A stretch of DNA of 64,000 bases, taken from positions 66,492,720 to 66,556,719 of the forward strand of contig CM046000.1 of assembly GCA_025175895.1 (NCBI GenBank), in the 5' to 3' direction. The DNA comes from Wurfbainia villosa. Its lineage: Eukaryota; Streptophyta; Magnoliopsida; Zingiberales; Zingiberaceae. Position numbers and translations under genes: made by a program. Under the pieces are notes generated by a model. The model was not told the origin of the DNA and did no database searches. It saw only the letters and a program-made list of their open reading frames with translations. Positions 23,161 to 35,460 of the stretch are shown piece by piece (positions within the stretch are counted from its first letter, which is position 1; the number at the start of each line of letters is the position of its first letter).

Positions 23161-24363
23161 TCTTTTGGTGTAATCGTTGAAATATGTTTAGCGGTGTTAT
23201 CTATTGACACCTAGTGTGTAGATACGGGAGCCACTGATCATGTCTGCAATACTTTGCAGGGGTTCCAGGAAACTAGATGACTGGCTGAGGGGGAGATTAC
23301 CGTGTACTTGGGCGATGCCACGAAGGTGGCGGCTGTTGTAGTGGGAGATGTTCATTTATCTTTTGAGAAAAATAAACTTTTGGTTCTTAAGAATTGCCTT
23401 TATGTACCCTTATTTAGAAAGAATTTAATTTCAGTTTCTAAATTGTTTATGGATGGATATTCTATTTCTTTTAATGACAGAGTTGTTATAAGAAGGAATA
23501 GGGACATTATCTGTTCGGGTGCATTGATAGGAAATTTGTACACACTTGAACCAAAAGCTCCCACGATGCATATTGAAATTAATAACTCATCTTCTAATTC
23601 CAATAAGAGAAAAAAACCTTCGAAGTTGAACCAAACTAATCTTTGGCATCTTAGGCTTGGTCACATTAACCTAAGTAGAATTTAAAGGTTGATAGCTGAT
23701 GGACCTTTGGGTTTATTAGTGGTGGAGGATCTCCCAACCTGCGAATCTTGCTTTGAGGGTAAGATCACCAAGAGGCCTTTTAAGGCCAAGGGGTATAGAG
23801 CCAAAGATGTGTTAGAATTGGTTCATTCTGATTTGTGTGGTCCTATGTCTATCCAGGCTAGAGGTGGTTTTGATTATTTCGTCTCTTTTATAGACGATTA
23901 CTCAAGATATGGATACATTTACCTGATGCACCTCAAGTCTGAATGCTTTGACAAGTTCAAAGAATTCAAGGCTGATGTGGAGAAACGTCAAGGTAAAAGT
24001 ATCCAGACACTACGATCTGATCGTGGTGGCGAGTACCTCTTGGGAGAGTTAAGGTATTACTTATCAGAGGCTGGGATTCAATCCCAATTGACTGCACCTG
24101 GCACACCTCAGCAAAATGGTGTAGCAGAGCGAAGGAATAGGACTCTTATGGAGATGGTTAGATCAATGATGAGTTATTCTGAGTTTCCAGATTCGTTCTG
24201 GGGATATGCTCTAGATACGGCGGTGTACATTCTAAACTTGGTTTCATCTAAATCACTGCCTTCTACTCCCACAGAGTTGTGGACTGGGCGAAAGCCTAGT
24301 CTAAGACATATTCGGATATGGGGGAGTCCAGCACATGTGCTGAAGGCAAATGATGGTAAGTTG
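23161..24363 (+). pseudogene. pol: R4 protease to integrase, interrupted by R5
   Basis: The protease motif CVDTGATDHVCN (near 23215) is preceded by TAG in place of the tryptophan codon, and a TGA replaces an Arg codon at about 23278. GAG-pre-integrase runs 23302-23685 (YVPLFRKNLISVSKLF, then LWHLRLGHINLSRI) to a TAA where related copies have CAA. The integrase is open from 23689: CESCFEGKITKR, HSDLCGPM, IDDYSRYGYIY, LRSDRGGEYLLGE and NGVAERRNRTLMEM. All three DDE residues are present. The frame runs into R5 after HVLKANDGKL. Confidence 0.9.
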
Positions 24364-24710
24364 TGTAGGCGCTCACTTCGGAGGCTCATTGGCTCCCATG
24401 TCCCCGGATTAAAATTTTCACTAATGAAAGAATTAATCCGGATGGGATGAGCTTCCTTAGCACAACCTATTCATCGTCGTTCTAACAACTTGAGTGGTCG
24501 CTTGAACAAACTAGTTGTTCAAGCAACACAACTCTTCTAGTTGGTTAGCCGCGGAAGAGACGACGGATGGATCGCCGGTTTTTGTGTTTGTCTTCGGGGT
24601 CCATGATTATACAATATATATTCATACACACACATGCATAATCAAAACAAATAAGAACATTCTCAGATCTGTACATAAAGTTAAAATAACTTTATACCTC
24701 ACGATCTTCT

Positions 24711-25799
24711 TGTTGGTGCAGGGGCACTAGATAATCAAACCTGTATTTTGATTATGGCAAAGACACAAAGTTAAGTTTATATTGTTATCTCACGAGCTAA
24801 ATCAAGTGTGCAGAAAAGTACTAAAGCTGGAGCTGAAGGCTAGCGACACCCGGAGGAAGCCGTGGTGGTCGGGCGACACTTGAGTGAATTCGGAGGGAGC
24901 CGAAGGAATCGAGTGGAAGGCCGGAAGCGAGAGCTACTATCGAGGTAAGCTCGTGTGAGTGAGAGATTGTAAGGTCGTGTCCTCTTTACGGGGACGACCG
25001 TAGGCGACGATTCGACTAAGACTTCCTGTGGAAGGTCTAGGTTGAGATCGGACGGTTAGAAACCGTCGTATTTATCATTTTCCGAGCTAATCTCTTATCG
25101 CAGGAAGTGGTTAGCCGGCATGACCGGACATTGGGCAGCCGATCGTTATCCCGATCGATGAGATGCATCGCCGATCGCCATCAGTCGACTGATGAGAGGC
25201 ATCAGTCGACTGATGGCGACGATTCAGCTTTTGCGCTAGGTCAAAACGGATAACGTTTGACGCGGCCACTTCGCGATAAAAATTTGGAAAAATTCATGAT
25301 CCGTTCCAAAGAAATAGGAGACAAATTCAGAGGCTAAAGTCTATAAAAGGAGGGGAGGATTCATCTCCAAAGATTATCAATTATTCATCAAGTGCTCCTA
25401 CAACGCCAACGCTTCAACACCGTCATAACGCCGACGCGACGACAACCTCAGATCTTCTTCGTCGGCAGCAGATTCAAGTAATATTTTTGATATTATATTC
25501 TGTGTTTTTTATCTTCATAACGAGGTGAGGTAGGCTTGTTGCCTCATCCTCGTGTATTCGGTTTTTGTAGTCGTTGTCTCCTACCTCCAACGAGGAGGAG
25601 ACGTTTTAGTGCTTTGCCCTCCGTACGCGGTCTAGGACCGATAGGGCCTTGGAGTAGCAACCGCTGGGTTGTGAACCAAGTAAAATAAACGTGTTCATTT
25701 ATTTTCCGCTGTGCTTACTTTGCGTATTGAACGAACGAAAAAGAAAAGATTTACGATCGCTATTCACCCCCCCCTCTAGCGACGCTTCTCGATCCAACA
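24711..25799 (+). mobile_element. R6: solo SIRE-like LTR inside R5
   Basis: TGTTGGTGCAGGGGCACTAG begins the LTR and GATCCAACA ends it. TSD CTTCT is perfect at 24706-24710 and 25800-25804. It matches the R9 LTRs: ATCTCACGAGCT, GGCTAGCGACACCCGGAGGA, the CATCAGTCGACTGATG palindromes, a TATA box at 25342, the CTACCTCCAACGAGGAGGAG block and CACCCCCCCCTCTAGCGA before the end. It is the youngest layer of the CACTA > R4 > R5 > R6 nest. Confidence 0.93.
25342..25349 (+). promoter_or_regulatory. TATA box of the R6 LTR
   Basis: TATAAAAG followed by GAGG lies in the same place as TATAAAAA and TATAAAAG in the R9 LTRs, about 450 bp before the LTR end. Confidence 0.6.
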
Positions 25800-26304
25800 C
25801 TTCTACCGTATGTCCTATCCTTCTCGTGGACGACGTGTGGACGAAGATCCTCCACGAGTAGAAGCCTTCTAGATCGCTTTCTTCTCTACCTTGTCCACTG
25901 CGAACAAAGAGAAGAAACAACAAATACCTTCCTATTTAGAACCGGCCACCAAATTATGGAACTTGGTGCAACCGCCGGTCAAGGAACAATTGGATGATTC
26001 ACCGGCCAACTTCAAGAAGTGTTGCCGCCGGCCACTTTGGAGAATAGGGAGGAGGAAAAGAGCCAGCCACCAATGGGAGGAGAACCGCCGGCCAAGGAAG
26101 AAGGGAAAGACCTCTAGGATGGGCGCCGGCCAAGTGTTGATGGAGGAGGATGGGCGCCGGCAATCAACTTGAAGGAAGGAGGTTGCCGCCCACTTCTTTG
26201 CTCCAAAACCCTAGCCGCCCAATGAACCCTAGCCGCCCACTTGTGGATGAACCAAACCCTAACTCCAATTCCTTGATTACTCTTGCCGCCCAACCCTAAG
26301 CATC

Positions 26305-26312
26305 TATTTATA
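26305..26312 (-). promoter_or_regulatory. TATA box of the R5 LTR
   Basis: On the minus strand TATAAATA lies about 20 bp after the minisatellite, as in R10. Confidence 0.6.
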
Positions 26313-26330
26313 GAATAGGGCATAAACCTC

Positions 26331-26646
26331 CTTTAATCTCCTCCGTCGGATCTAGGGATTTAACCTCCACCGTCGGATCTAGGGTTTTATCCCAACCGTC
26401 GGATCTAGGGTTTCATCTCAACCGTCGGATCTAGGATTTCATCCCAACCGTCGGATCTAGGATTTCATCCCAACCGTTGGATCTAGGGTTTTATCCCAAC
26501 CGTCGGATCTAGGGATTTAATCTCAACCGTCGGTTCTAGGGTTTCATCCCAACCGTCGGATCTAGGGATTTAATCCCAACCGTCGGATCTAGGGTTTAAT
26601 CCCAACCAGCGGCTCTAGGGATTTAATCCCAACCGTTGGTTCTAGG
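26331..26646 (-). repeat. U3 minisatellite in R5, about 13 units
   Basis: About thirteen imperfect units of 24-27 bp, read on the plus strand as CC(A)ACCGTCGGATCTAGG followed by GTTT/GATTTAATC. This is the longest array of this family in the window. Confidence 0.9.
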
Positions 26647-27586
26647 TTTTGTTTTACATTCTTGGATCTAGACTTCATAAGGATTATATTAGGCTACGAT
26701 AGGGACCATAAGGAGGAGTTGGGTCTTGGCCACCCGATGGATCGGAACCACATAAACTTGATCCATCAATGATGTTCCATTCCACTAGAGGATCATCATT
26801 GAACTACCTCACCAACCCCATAAATCAATATGGGCTCCATATATTATTTGCACATTAATCTCCCCGTGTTTAAGATATCGAATGTCCATCAATTAATTGA
26901 TTTACTGACCATCAATTAATTAACATCTAATTCCTCGAGTAGTACCACTCAACCTTATCATCATGTTGACTAAGTCAACCAGCTGGGTTTACATGATGAA
27001 CCTTATGAGCTCCTCAAGGGGACATCATCAACCTAATATATAGGACACGGTTTCCTCCTATAATCAACGGCACAACATGTAAATAATATTATTTCCCAAC
27101 TTACCGGGCATATTGATTTAATCCATCTAAATCTCACCCACTGGTAAATCAAAGAAATAAATACTAAGTACATGTGCCCGTTATTATATCGGGATTAAGA
27201 GCATGTATAACATAATATCCGAGGTCCGATTCAATTATGTAGTCAGTACTAAATTGAATCACCTCTATGTCGGTCCTACTCAATACACCTAAGTGTACTA
27301 GTGTAACTCTATGTTCAAGATAAAACAATACCAAGCTACACTACAACCATGCCAATGGTTTGTCCAAAACCATCTTGGTTGTGAGCCTTTACTTATATTT
27401 TACAAGGTACTGATAACATGATCTTCTGTGCCACACCAAGCACCAAGTTATCTACAATGTAAAATATTAGACAATATGCACACATATATAATGAATATAT
27501 AAAAATCAAATAATGATCATGTGATTCTTATTTCAAAATAAAATGTTCATACAAAAAGAGCTAGGCTTTCAGTATACATTCCAACA

Positions 27587-29015
27587 AGTTGGAACCTCGT
27601 ACAGAAGTACGCATGTTCGTTGGGTATCCTAGAGGAACGATGTGTGGTCTATTTTATAGTCCTAGAGATCAGAGGGTGATCATTAGCACGAATGTCAGAT
27701 TTCTAGAGGAAGACTATGTGATAGGCTACAAGCCCAAGAGTAAAATTGTTCTGGAGGAATTAAAAGGGGAAGTCACTTCTTTAGTACCACTGGTACAACA
27801 GGCTATACCACAAGTCACTGCACCACGTGTCACAGAGGATACACAAGAGATACCTCGTCGTAGTGGGAGGGTTGTGAGACAGCCTGATACATTCATGTTC
27901 TTGGGAGAATCTTCTGATTTGGTCCCTGGCGAACATGAACCTGATCCCTGGACATATGACGAGGCAATCTAAGATAAAGATGTAGTATCTTGGCAAAGTG
28001 CAATGAATGCTGAGATTGAATCTATGGATTCAAATCAGGTCTGGGAGCTAGTAGAACCACCCGATGGTGTAAAATCCATTGGATGCAAGTATTTCTACAA
28101 GAGAAAGAGAGGAATAGATGAGAAGGTTGAGACCTTCAAAGCAAGGCTTGTTGCGATGGGGTATACTCAGAAAGAGAGTATCGATTATGAGGAGACCTTT
28201 TCACGGGTAAGCATGCTTAAGTCTATCCGGATTCTCTTATGCATAGCAGCTAATATGGATTATGAGGTGTGGCAGATGGATGTCAAGACAACTTTCCTTA
28301 ATGGAAGTCTTGAGAAAAACATCTATATAAAGCAACCAGAGGGATTCATTGCTAAAGGCAAAGAGCATCTTGTATGTAAGCTTAATCGGTCCATTTATTG
28401 ATTGAAGCAAGCTTCGAGATCTTGGAACATCCGCTTTGATGAGGTAATCCAGTCTTATAGATTTATTCAAAGTCTGGATGAGTCTTGTGTATACAAGAGA
28501 TGTGACAGAAATGTAGTGGTATTTCTTGTACTATACGTAGATGACATTTTGTTGATTGGCAACAATATGAAGGTGTTATCGGACGTAAGTGTATGGTTGT
28601 CCAAACAGTTTGATATGAAGAACTTGGGAGAAGTGGGACACATCCTTGGGATCAAGGTTATAAGGGATCGCAGGAAAAGAATGTTGTGCTTATCCCAAGC
28701 TTAATACATAGACACGATTATGGATCGTTTTCGCATGCAGAACTCCAAGAAGTGTTTTCTACCTTTCAGGCATGGAGTTCCTTTATCTAAGGAGATGTGT
28801 CCTAGATCATCTGAGGAGATAGAGGAGTTGAAGGCGGTTCCTTATGCTTCGGCAGTAGGAAGCCTCATGTATTCAATGCTATGTACAAGACCAGATATCT
28901 GCTTTACTGTGGGCATGGTCAGCAGATATCAGAGTAATTCTGGACAAAGATATTTGACTACGGTAAAGCATATATTGAAGTACCTGATAAGGACTAGAGA
29001 TTATATGCTGGTTTA
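27587..29015 (+). pseudogene. pol: R4 integrase tail and reverse transcriptase
   Basis: After R5 the frame resumes at LEPRTEVRMFVGYPRGTM, SPRDQRVIISTNVRFLEEDY and the RRSGRVVRQPDTFMFLGES linker. A TAA at about 27970 follows DEAI. Reverse transcriptase then reads QVWELVEPPDGVKSIGCKYF, KARLVAMGYTQKES, QMDVKTTFLNGSLEKN, a TGA in IY.LKQAS, the catalytic LYVDDILLIGNN, a TAA after LCLSQA, and PYASAVGSLMYSMLCTRPDI. The DVKTAFLNG block has Ala to Thr. Four stops prevent translation, but no long deletion is seen. Confidence 0.9.
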
Positions 29016-29165
29016 ATGGGCATACCAATTACACCCTGTGGGTTACACGGATTCCGACTTTCAATCAGACAGGGATAATAGTAAGTCTACCTCAGGTTTT
29101 GTGTTTACTTTGGGAGGTGGAACCATTGTATGGAGGAGTGTCAAGCAGAAATGCGTGGTGGACTC
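29016..29165 (+). pseudogene. pol: R4 RNase H, first part (split by R7)
   Basis: GYTDSDFQSDRDNSKSTSGF, then TLGGGTIVWRSVKQKCVVDS. YTDSDF holds the first catalytic aspartate of copia RNase H. The sequence breaks at R7 after GACTC and resumes at 38790. Confidence 0.88.
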
Positions 29166-31397
29166 TGTTGGGTTTCCGGCACCGCGGCGAGTGTGTGTTC
29201 GAACATGTTTCTTAAACATGTGCACAGCGGAAGGAATAAAATAATAAATCTAATTTATTACAACACACACATCACACGCATGCATAGTACAACATGTGTA
29301 GACATAACCATAAATTCAAATTTTGCAATAAAAGGAAACTTAAACTACGTATACCTGACGTATCACGTGTAGCGGGAAAGGCATCAACTAGAACGATTCT
29401 CGCTAGAAACGACTCTATCCGTATCCACGCCGAGTATCTTCAGGATGACTTCACAAAGTCACGAGCCTCTTCTTCGTACGGGTTACTAGCCTCGTGTTGA
29501 AGACGATGTGATCGAGAGAAGATCACGATCCGAATCAAAATTCGGATCCAAAACGAGTCCTCAAAAACTCGCTTCTTCGGAGTGGTATTCGTCAACCGTT
29601 TGATGAATCCTTCGTCCTCCACCTATGAGGATTACCGGAGATCGAATCCCCGGCAAGGATACCATTGTCGGAGCTCCAAACATCGTTCAAACGATGATCC
29701 GACGAGAAGGAAACAAGTTATCCAGAAAATTGGACAGCTTTGGTGGAGGAATAGGGACCGGCCAAAAGGGAAGGTTGAAGCTCACCTTATTGCCAAACCC
29801 AAAGGAGATCACCAGAGCTCCTCCGGCAGCAGCTCGACGCCGGCAAGGGGGAAGGACAGTACCTTCTGGATGCTGGCAAGGGAGCTAGGTGGTGGTGGGC
29901 GGCGGCACTAGGGTTGGCGCCGACTACACCATGGAGAGGAGGGGGCGACAACAATTAGGGTTGCAAGGCTTTTGGATTAGGGCTTAACAAAACACTTAAG
30001 CCCTATTTTATAGAGAACAAATTCTCTTAATGGTTATCGGATCATAACCAAAGGCCCGTTAACCCGCTCCATTATTTTAAGTTAAAATAAACCAAACCAT
30101 GATGGTTTATTTTAAGTTAAAACGAACCGAACCAACTTTGGTTCATTCATTTAAAACAAACCAAACCTTTTGGTTTATTCTCATCCATAGGATTATAACC
30201 AAACCAATTTGGTTCATCCATCATGTCTTCATAAGAAACGGCCCATCCATGCTTCCATTGCGACTGAAACGATTTCATGCTCGCTCCATGTTTGGTCCAA
30301 CCAAACCTAGTTTCTCTCGGTCTGACAATCTCATTCTCAAGCTCGTTTTAAATCCTTCGGATTACGCTCGTTGTGTGTGTGACCAAATAGGTTCCCGGTT
30401 TATGTTGGCCGTCTATAATTAACCATTAATTATAGAATGATCATGAGTGACACCTAGTAGTACATCATGATCCCCAATTAACCGAAAAGATCAACGGTTT
30501 ATCCAGAACTATTTTTGAAACCCTTCAGCAGCTTGAATGAATCGTGCCCCATTCCCTTCACTCATCTTATACCCACTTGGTTCAGGACATGGTCTATAGT
30601 GTCAGTCCCCACTAGACTGACTACGTCACACCTAACCCAAGTATCATTTCCTCATCCTATGGAATCTAGTTACTGCACATTTATCGAAGAGTACCTTACT
30701 CTAAACATGTAATGCTTTGGCCAAAGACTTTAGTAACAATCTGACGAGAGGCCATGGGTATACATATCCTCGCAAGGAGTGGTGAATCCTTTATGGACTA
30801 TTCAAACACTTTCGATCACTTCGACTTATACCCAATCATCCCGGGTCCACATCTCCTTAGAGATGCTTGCTTAGGATGTCAAAGCATAAGTCTTTATGAT
30901 CAAGATGACTTGAATACCGCAACTCAAAGGAACATCGCACTTAAGCAATAAGAACTTCATTGACATATCTATATATGCAGAGAACCATATGAAGTCTTAC
31001 GGCTGGTCACTCCAATGAACTAGTTACCATAACTAGCATCCACGATTAACTCCGGACATCACAATGTCTCCAGCCAGTGAGAATCAGCTCCTTGGATACA
31101 CCAAAGAGTATACCTCGTGCTAGTCTCGACAAAATCAATGGTGTCCAAATCCATCAAATCATCGACTAGGGATAATTCCGATACATCACAATTACACATG
31201 TATAGATACTCACTTGTTGTGATCCAATCACAAATTCTCTCATGTTGTGAATCTTATCGTGGAGATTCAGTAAATGAGTTTAAGATCTAATCAAATACAT
31301 GAAAACATGTATACTCAAATAGTGAATCTTCATTTATCATATAAATCGTTCAAATATAAGGCGATTGCCTTAGAACATCTCTCATATATCACTAACA
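29166..31397 (-). repeat. R7 3' LTR
   Basis: It runs TGTTGGGTTTCCGGCACCGC to ATCACTAACA in plus reading. It matches 36572-38789 closely along its length. The GGTTTATTTTAAGTTAAAA and AACCAAACC-type repeats near 30050-30210 recur in the partner at 37480-37625. Open frames at 29582-29911 and 30099-30422 lie in the LTR and lack domains. Confidence 0.93.
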
Positions 31398-31410
31398 AAC
31401 TCTCACTTGG
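31398..31410 (-). other. Polypurine tract of R7
   Basis: The minus strand reads CCAAGTGAGAGTT immediately before the 3' LTR terminus. Confidence 0.8.
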
Positions 31411-31417
31411 CCTAATG

Positions 31418-34400
31418 TCAATCGCTACGGTATCCAATACCATAAGCTCTAACATGACCCTCAAACTTACTTTGAGGTAATGCCTTAGTCAATGGATCCG
31501 CTAAGTTCCTTTCAGTGGGGATTTTCTCGATTTGTATTTTCTTCCTACTGATGATCTCTCTAATAAGATGATAGCGGCGAAGCACATGTTTGGATCATTG
31601 ATGAAACCTTGGTTCTTTCACCTGTGCAATTGCTCCATTGTTGTCGCAGTAAATCGGTATTGCTTCAACAATGGCTGGAATCACACCAATTTCATAAATG
31701 AACTTCTTGATCCAAACCCCTTCCGAAGCTGCAATGTATTCTGCCTCAGTGGTAGAATCTGCTGCAGTGTCTTGTATGGAACTTTTCCAACTCACTGCGC
31801 CCCCATTCAAAGTGAACACATATCTAGACTGAGACCTAGAATCATCTTTGTCTGTCTGGAAGCTGACATCTGTATACCCGCGTATCACCATGTCCCCTTC
31901 TCCATATATTAGGAACACATCCTTAGTTCTTCTGAAGTACTTAAGAATTGTCTTAACAGCCACCCAATGATCCATTCTTGGATCAGACTGGTATCTACTC
32001 ATGACACTAAGAGCATACGATACATTGGGCCTCGTACATAACATAGCATACATGATAGATCCTATTGCGGATGCATAGGGAATCTTACTCATGCAAATCC
32101 TCTCGTCTTCTGTGCGCGGACACATAGACTTCGAAAGGTGTATCCCATGCATGATGGGTAGGAAACCTTTCTTGGATTCCGACATGCTAAACCTCTTTAG
32201 CACTCGGTCTATATATGTAGACTACGAAAGACCAAGCAACCGTTTCGATCTATCTCTATAGATCTTAATCCCGAGGATGTAGGTTGCTTCTCCCAGGTCT
32301 TTCATGGAGAATATCTTGGATAACCAAATCTTAACTGATTGTAAGACTGAAACATCATCTCCTATAAGTAATATGTCATCGACATACAATACTAGGAACA
32401 CGACTGCACTCCCACTAACCTTCTTGTACACACAAGGTTCGTCTGGATTTTGTGAGAAATCAAACCTTTTGATTGTCTCATCAAAATAGATATTCCAACT
32501 TTTGGATGCTTTCTTCAATCCATATATGGACCGTCGCAATTTGCATACCTTGGTTTTATCAACCGATGTAAAATCCTCAGGTTGTATCATATACACATCC
32601 TCGAGCAGGTTTCCATTAAGGAAAGCTGTTTTCACATCCATCTGCCATATCTCATAATCATAATGAGCCGCTATGGCCAGGAGCATCCGAATGGATTTAA
32701 GCATGGCTACAGGCGAATAGGTTTCTTCATAATCAACACCTTGTTTTTGACGATATCCTTTCGCCACTAATCTAGCCTTATAGGTAATCACATTACCATC
32801 CATGTCGGTTTTCTTCTTGAAAACCCACTTGCACCCTATAGGCTTGATGCCTTCAGGTGGGTCAACCAAGTTCCAAACTTGGTTTTCATACATGGAATTC
32901 ATTTCCGACTTCATGACATCAAGCCACTTATCCCTTTCTGAACTTGTTAGAACTTCTTCATAACTGGTAGGCTCCTCATCATCAATGAGTAACACGTCGT
33001 TCGATTCACTTACAAGAAATCCATATCTCTCAAGAATATTGCATGTTCAACCAGATCTACGAAGATGTGGTGTTTCAATAGGTCCAGCCGATTGCTCATC
33101 ACTATGAGTTGTCAGTTGTTGTGCATCACCAGGTATCTCATCAATGTCTATTTGAGTCTCTCGAGCCTCCTCAAGCTCGACGAAACTCCTATTGTTTTCT
33201 TGCAAGAGAAACTCTTTCTCTAGAAACACAGCATGCCTTGAAACAAACACCTTTTGTTCCACAGGATGATAGAATTGGAAACCCCTTGTTTCCTTAGGGT
33301 ATCCAATAAATAGACATTTATCAGACTTAGCATCCAATTTGTCTGATACAGTCCGCTTCACATAAGCAGGACAACCCCATATATTCAAGTAAGATACATG
33401 AGGTTTCTTACTATTCCATATCTCATATGGAGTAGTAGAGACTATCTTGGTTGGCATTCTGTTTAACAAGTAAACAACTATCTGAAGTGCATAGCCCCAA
33501 AAGGACTTGGGAAGATTCGCATGATTCATCATTGACCTGACCATGTCCAACAAGGTACAATTATGCCTCTCAAATACACCATTATGCTGTGGTGTATATA
33601 GCGGAGTCCATTGAGACAATATACCATTGTCTCTTAGATAATCAAGAAACTCTTGACTTAAGTATTCACCACCTCGATCCGATCGAAGTATTTTAATACT
33701 CTTGTCATGTTGTTTCTCTACTTCATTTCTGAATTCTTTGAACCTTTCAAAGGATTCAGACTTGTGTTTCATCAAGAACACATACCCAAACCGTGAGTGA
33801 TCATCGGGGAAGGTAATGAAGTAGCTATAGCCTCCTAAAGCTTGAGTTGACATAGGTCCACATACATCAGTATGTATTAGACCTAGTAACTCTCCCACTC
33901 GTTCACCTTTTCCTGTGAAAGGTAACTTAGTCATCTTGCCTTTTAAGCATGATTCGCATGTATCGTATGAATCCAATTCAAACGATTCCAGAATTCCACA
34001 TCGGTGTAATTCGGACATGCGTTTCTTGCTTACATGGCCAAGATGACAATGCCACATGTAAGAGTCTAATTGATTATCCTTTCGAGCACGCTTGTTACTC
34101 ACTTCAATATTGAAAATGTCACTGGATACATCCAATGTATAAATGCCATTGCTCAAAGTTCCAGTTCCATAAAGTACGCCATTCAAAGTTATATAACAAT
34201 AATTGTTACTAAACGTCAAATGGTAACCATTTCTATTTAAACAGGAAATAGAAACAATGTTCTTTATTCGAGAAGGAACACAATAGCAATTGTCCAGTTC
34301 CAAGACTAGTCCACTAGGGAGATTCAGTAAATAAGTTCCGATGGCGACCGCAGCAACCTTTGCTCCATTGCCAACTCGTAAATTTGACTCCCCTCTGACG

Positions 34401-34612
34401 AGTCTTCTTCTATTCCTTAGACCCTATATGTCATTACATATATATGAGCCACACCCAGTATCCAATACCCAAGTGTCTAAGGAAATAGAATGACAATCAA
34501 TAACGAAGATACCTGAAGAGGATGGGGCATCGGATGCCTTCTTCTTCTTCATGGACTCAAGATAAATCTTGAAGTTTCTTCGCCGTGGCCTTCCTTGCCA
34601 CAATGATGGCAA
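31418..34612 (-). pseudogene. pol: R7 pol: protease, integrase, reverse transcriptase, RNase H in one frame
   Basis: A single minus-strand frame holds everything. Protease: DTWVLDTGCGSYICNDI (near 34430). GAG-pre-integrase: MWHCHLGHVSKKRM with CESCLKGKM. Integrase: HTDVCGPM, LRSDRGGEYLSQEF, NGVFERHN (DDE complete). Reverse transcriptase: KARLVAKGYRQKQGVDYEET, QMDVKTAFLNGNL, LYVDDILLIGDD. RNase H: GYTDVSFQTD, TEAEYIAASE, IYCDNN. Stops are TAG at 34424, TGA at 33047, TAG at 32219 (before STYIDR) and TGA at about 31595 where related proteins have R. No frameshift is needed within pol. It would process particles, copy RNA and integrate DNA; these few point changes are what blocks it. Confidence 0.92.
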
Positions 34613-35283
34613 GTGCCCTTTTGTGCTTGTTCTACCTTCTTTGCCTTCTTGTTCTTCCCTTTCTTCTATTTCTTTGCCTTCCTCTTAGAACCTTTCTTTG
34701 AGAAATCAACTAATAGAACCGCCTTCTCCTCATGCTTCACAGAAGGCTCCACAGTCTTCAGCATATTAAGGAGCTCAGGAATAGTGGATTCTAATTTGTT
34801 CATCCGATAGTTCATCACAAATTGTGAGAAACTCTTGGGAAAACAATGCAGAATTAAGTCAATACTTAATTAATGATCCATCACAAACCCAAGGGTGGCT
34901 AGCCACTCGATGTACCCATTCATCTTTAGCACAAACTGCACTACAGACGAACCTTCTTGCATCTTCGTGGTGAAGAGGAGCCTGGAGACTTCGAAACTTT
35001 CGGATCTCTCTTGCTCATCAAACAACTCATGAAGATGGAAGACCATAGTATTAGCATCCATATGCTCATGCTGCTTTTGCAGCTCAGGTACCATCGCAGC
35101 TAGCATGATGCAACTCGCCATTCGATAGATGCTACATGCATGATAGACCAACATTTGGTCTTCAAGGACATATGCTAGCTTTTCCACCTTGAGAATAATT
35201 CTCAGGTTTCTAAGTCAGTCCAGGAAGTTAGGCCCAGTCAATTTGTTTAAATCTAAAATAGTGTGCAAATTCAAAGACGTCAT
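34500..35283 (-). pseudogene. gag: R7 gag
   Basis: The minus-strand ATG at 35283 gives MTSLNLHTILDLNKLTGPNF, a typical copia gag start. TGA replaces a Trp codon soon after. The open part 35187-34870 includes MEKLAYVLEDQMLVYHACSI, MLAAMVPELQKQHEHMDA and VQFVLKMNGYIEWLATLGF, ending at TAA. Downstream the frame continues with MNYRMNKLESTIPELLNML, a Lys-rich tract and a zinc knuckle CHHCGKEGH, after which a frameshift replaces the second half of the CCHC motif. Gag and pol are in different frames here because of this shift. Confidence 0.82.
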
Positions 35284-35460
35284 GATCAATCGATTAACCT
35301 AGAAATACAAAACGAGCATATATGAGAAAATGATTTTAAAAATTCATCAATATACATTTATAAATCCCATTCATTTTAGAATTTCAAAAACCCAAAATCA
35401 CTTTGGGAGATCCTAGGTCCATCTCCGAATGGGTTGATATCCATCATAGATATGAACAAC

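Larger units (their letters stand above)
24364..27586 (-). mobile_element. R5: solo copia LTR, minus strand, itself carrying R6
   Basis: In plus reading it begins TGTAGGCGCTC and ends CATTCCAACA. On the minus strand this is an LTR like that of R10, from TGTTGGAATGTATACTGAAA to the GGGAGCCAATGAGCCTCCG tail. TSD AGTTG is at 24359-24363 and 27587-27591. There is no primer-binding site or internal region, so it is a solo LTR left by LTR-LTR recombination. Without R6 it is about 2.13 kb, close to the 2.11-kb R10 5' LTR. Its removal restores the R4 frame at DGKLEPRTEVRMFVGYP. Confidence 0.93.

Noticed and set aside
26331..26646. CRISPR-like array of short repeats
   Set aside because: The units are contiguous imperfect tandem repeats without unique spacers, in a plant LTR. 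It is a minisatellite.
29582..30422. Open frames of 60-109 residues, repeated at 37006-37807
   Set aside because: They are in the two LTRs of R7, on the opposite strand from the element, differ by frame breaks between copies and show no domain.
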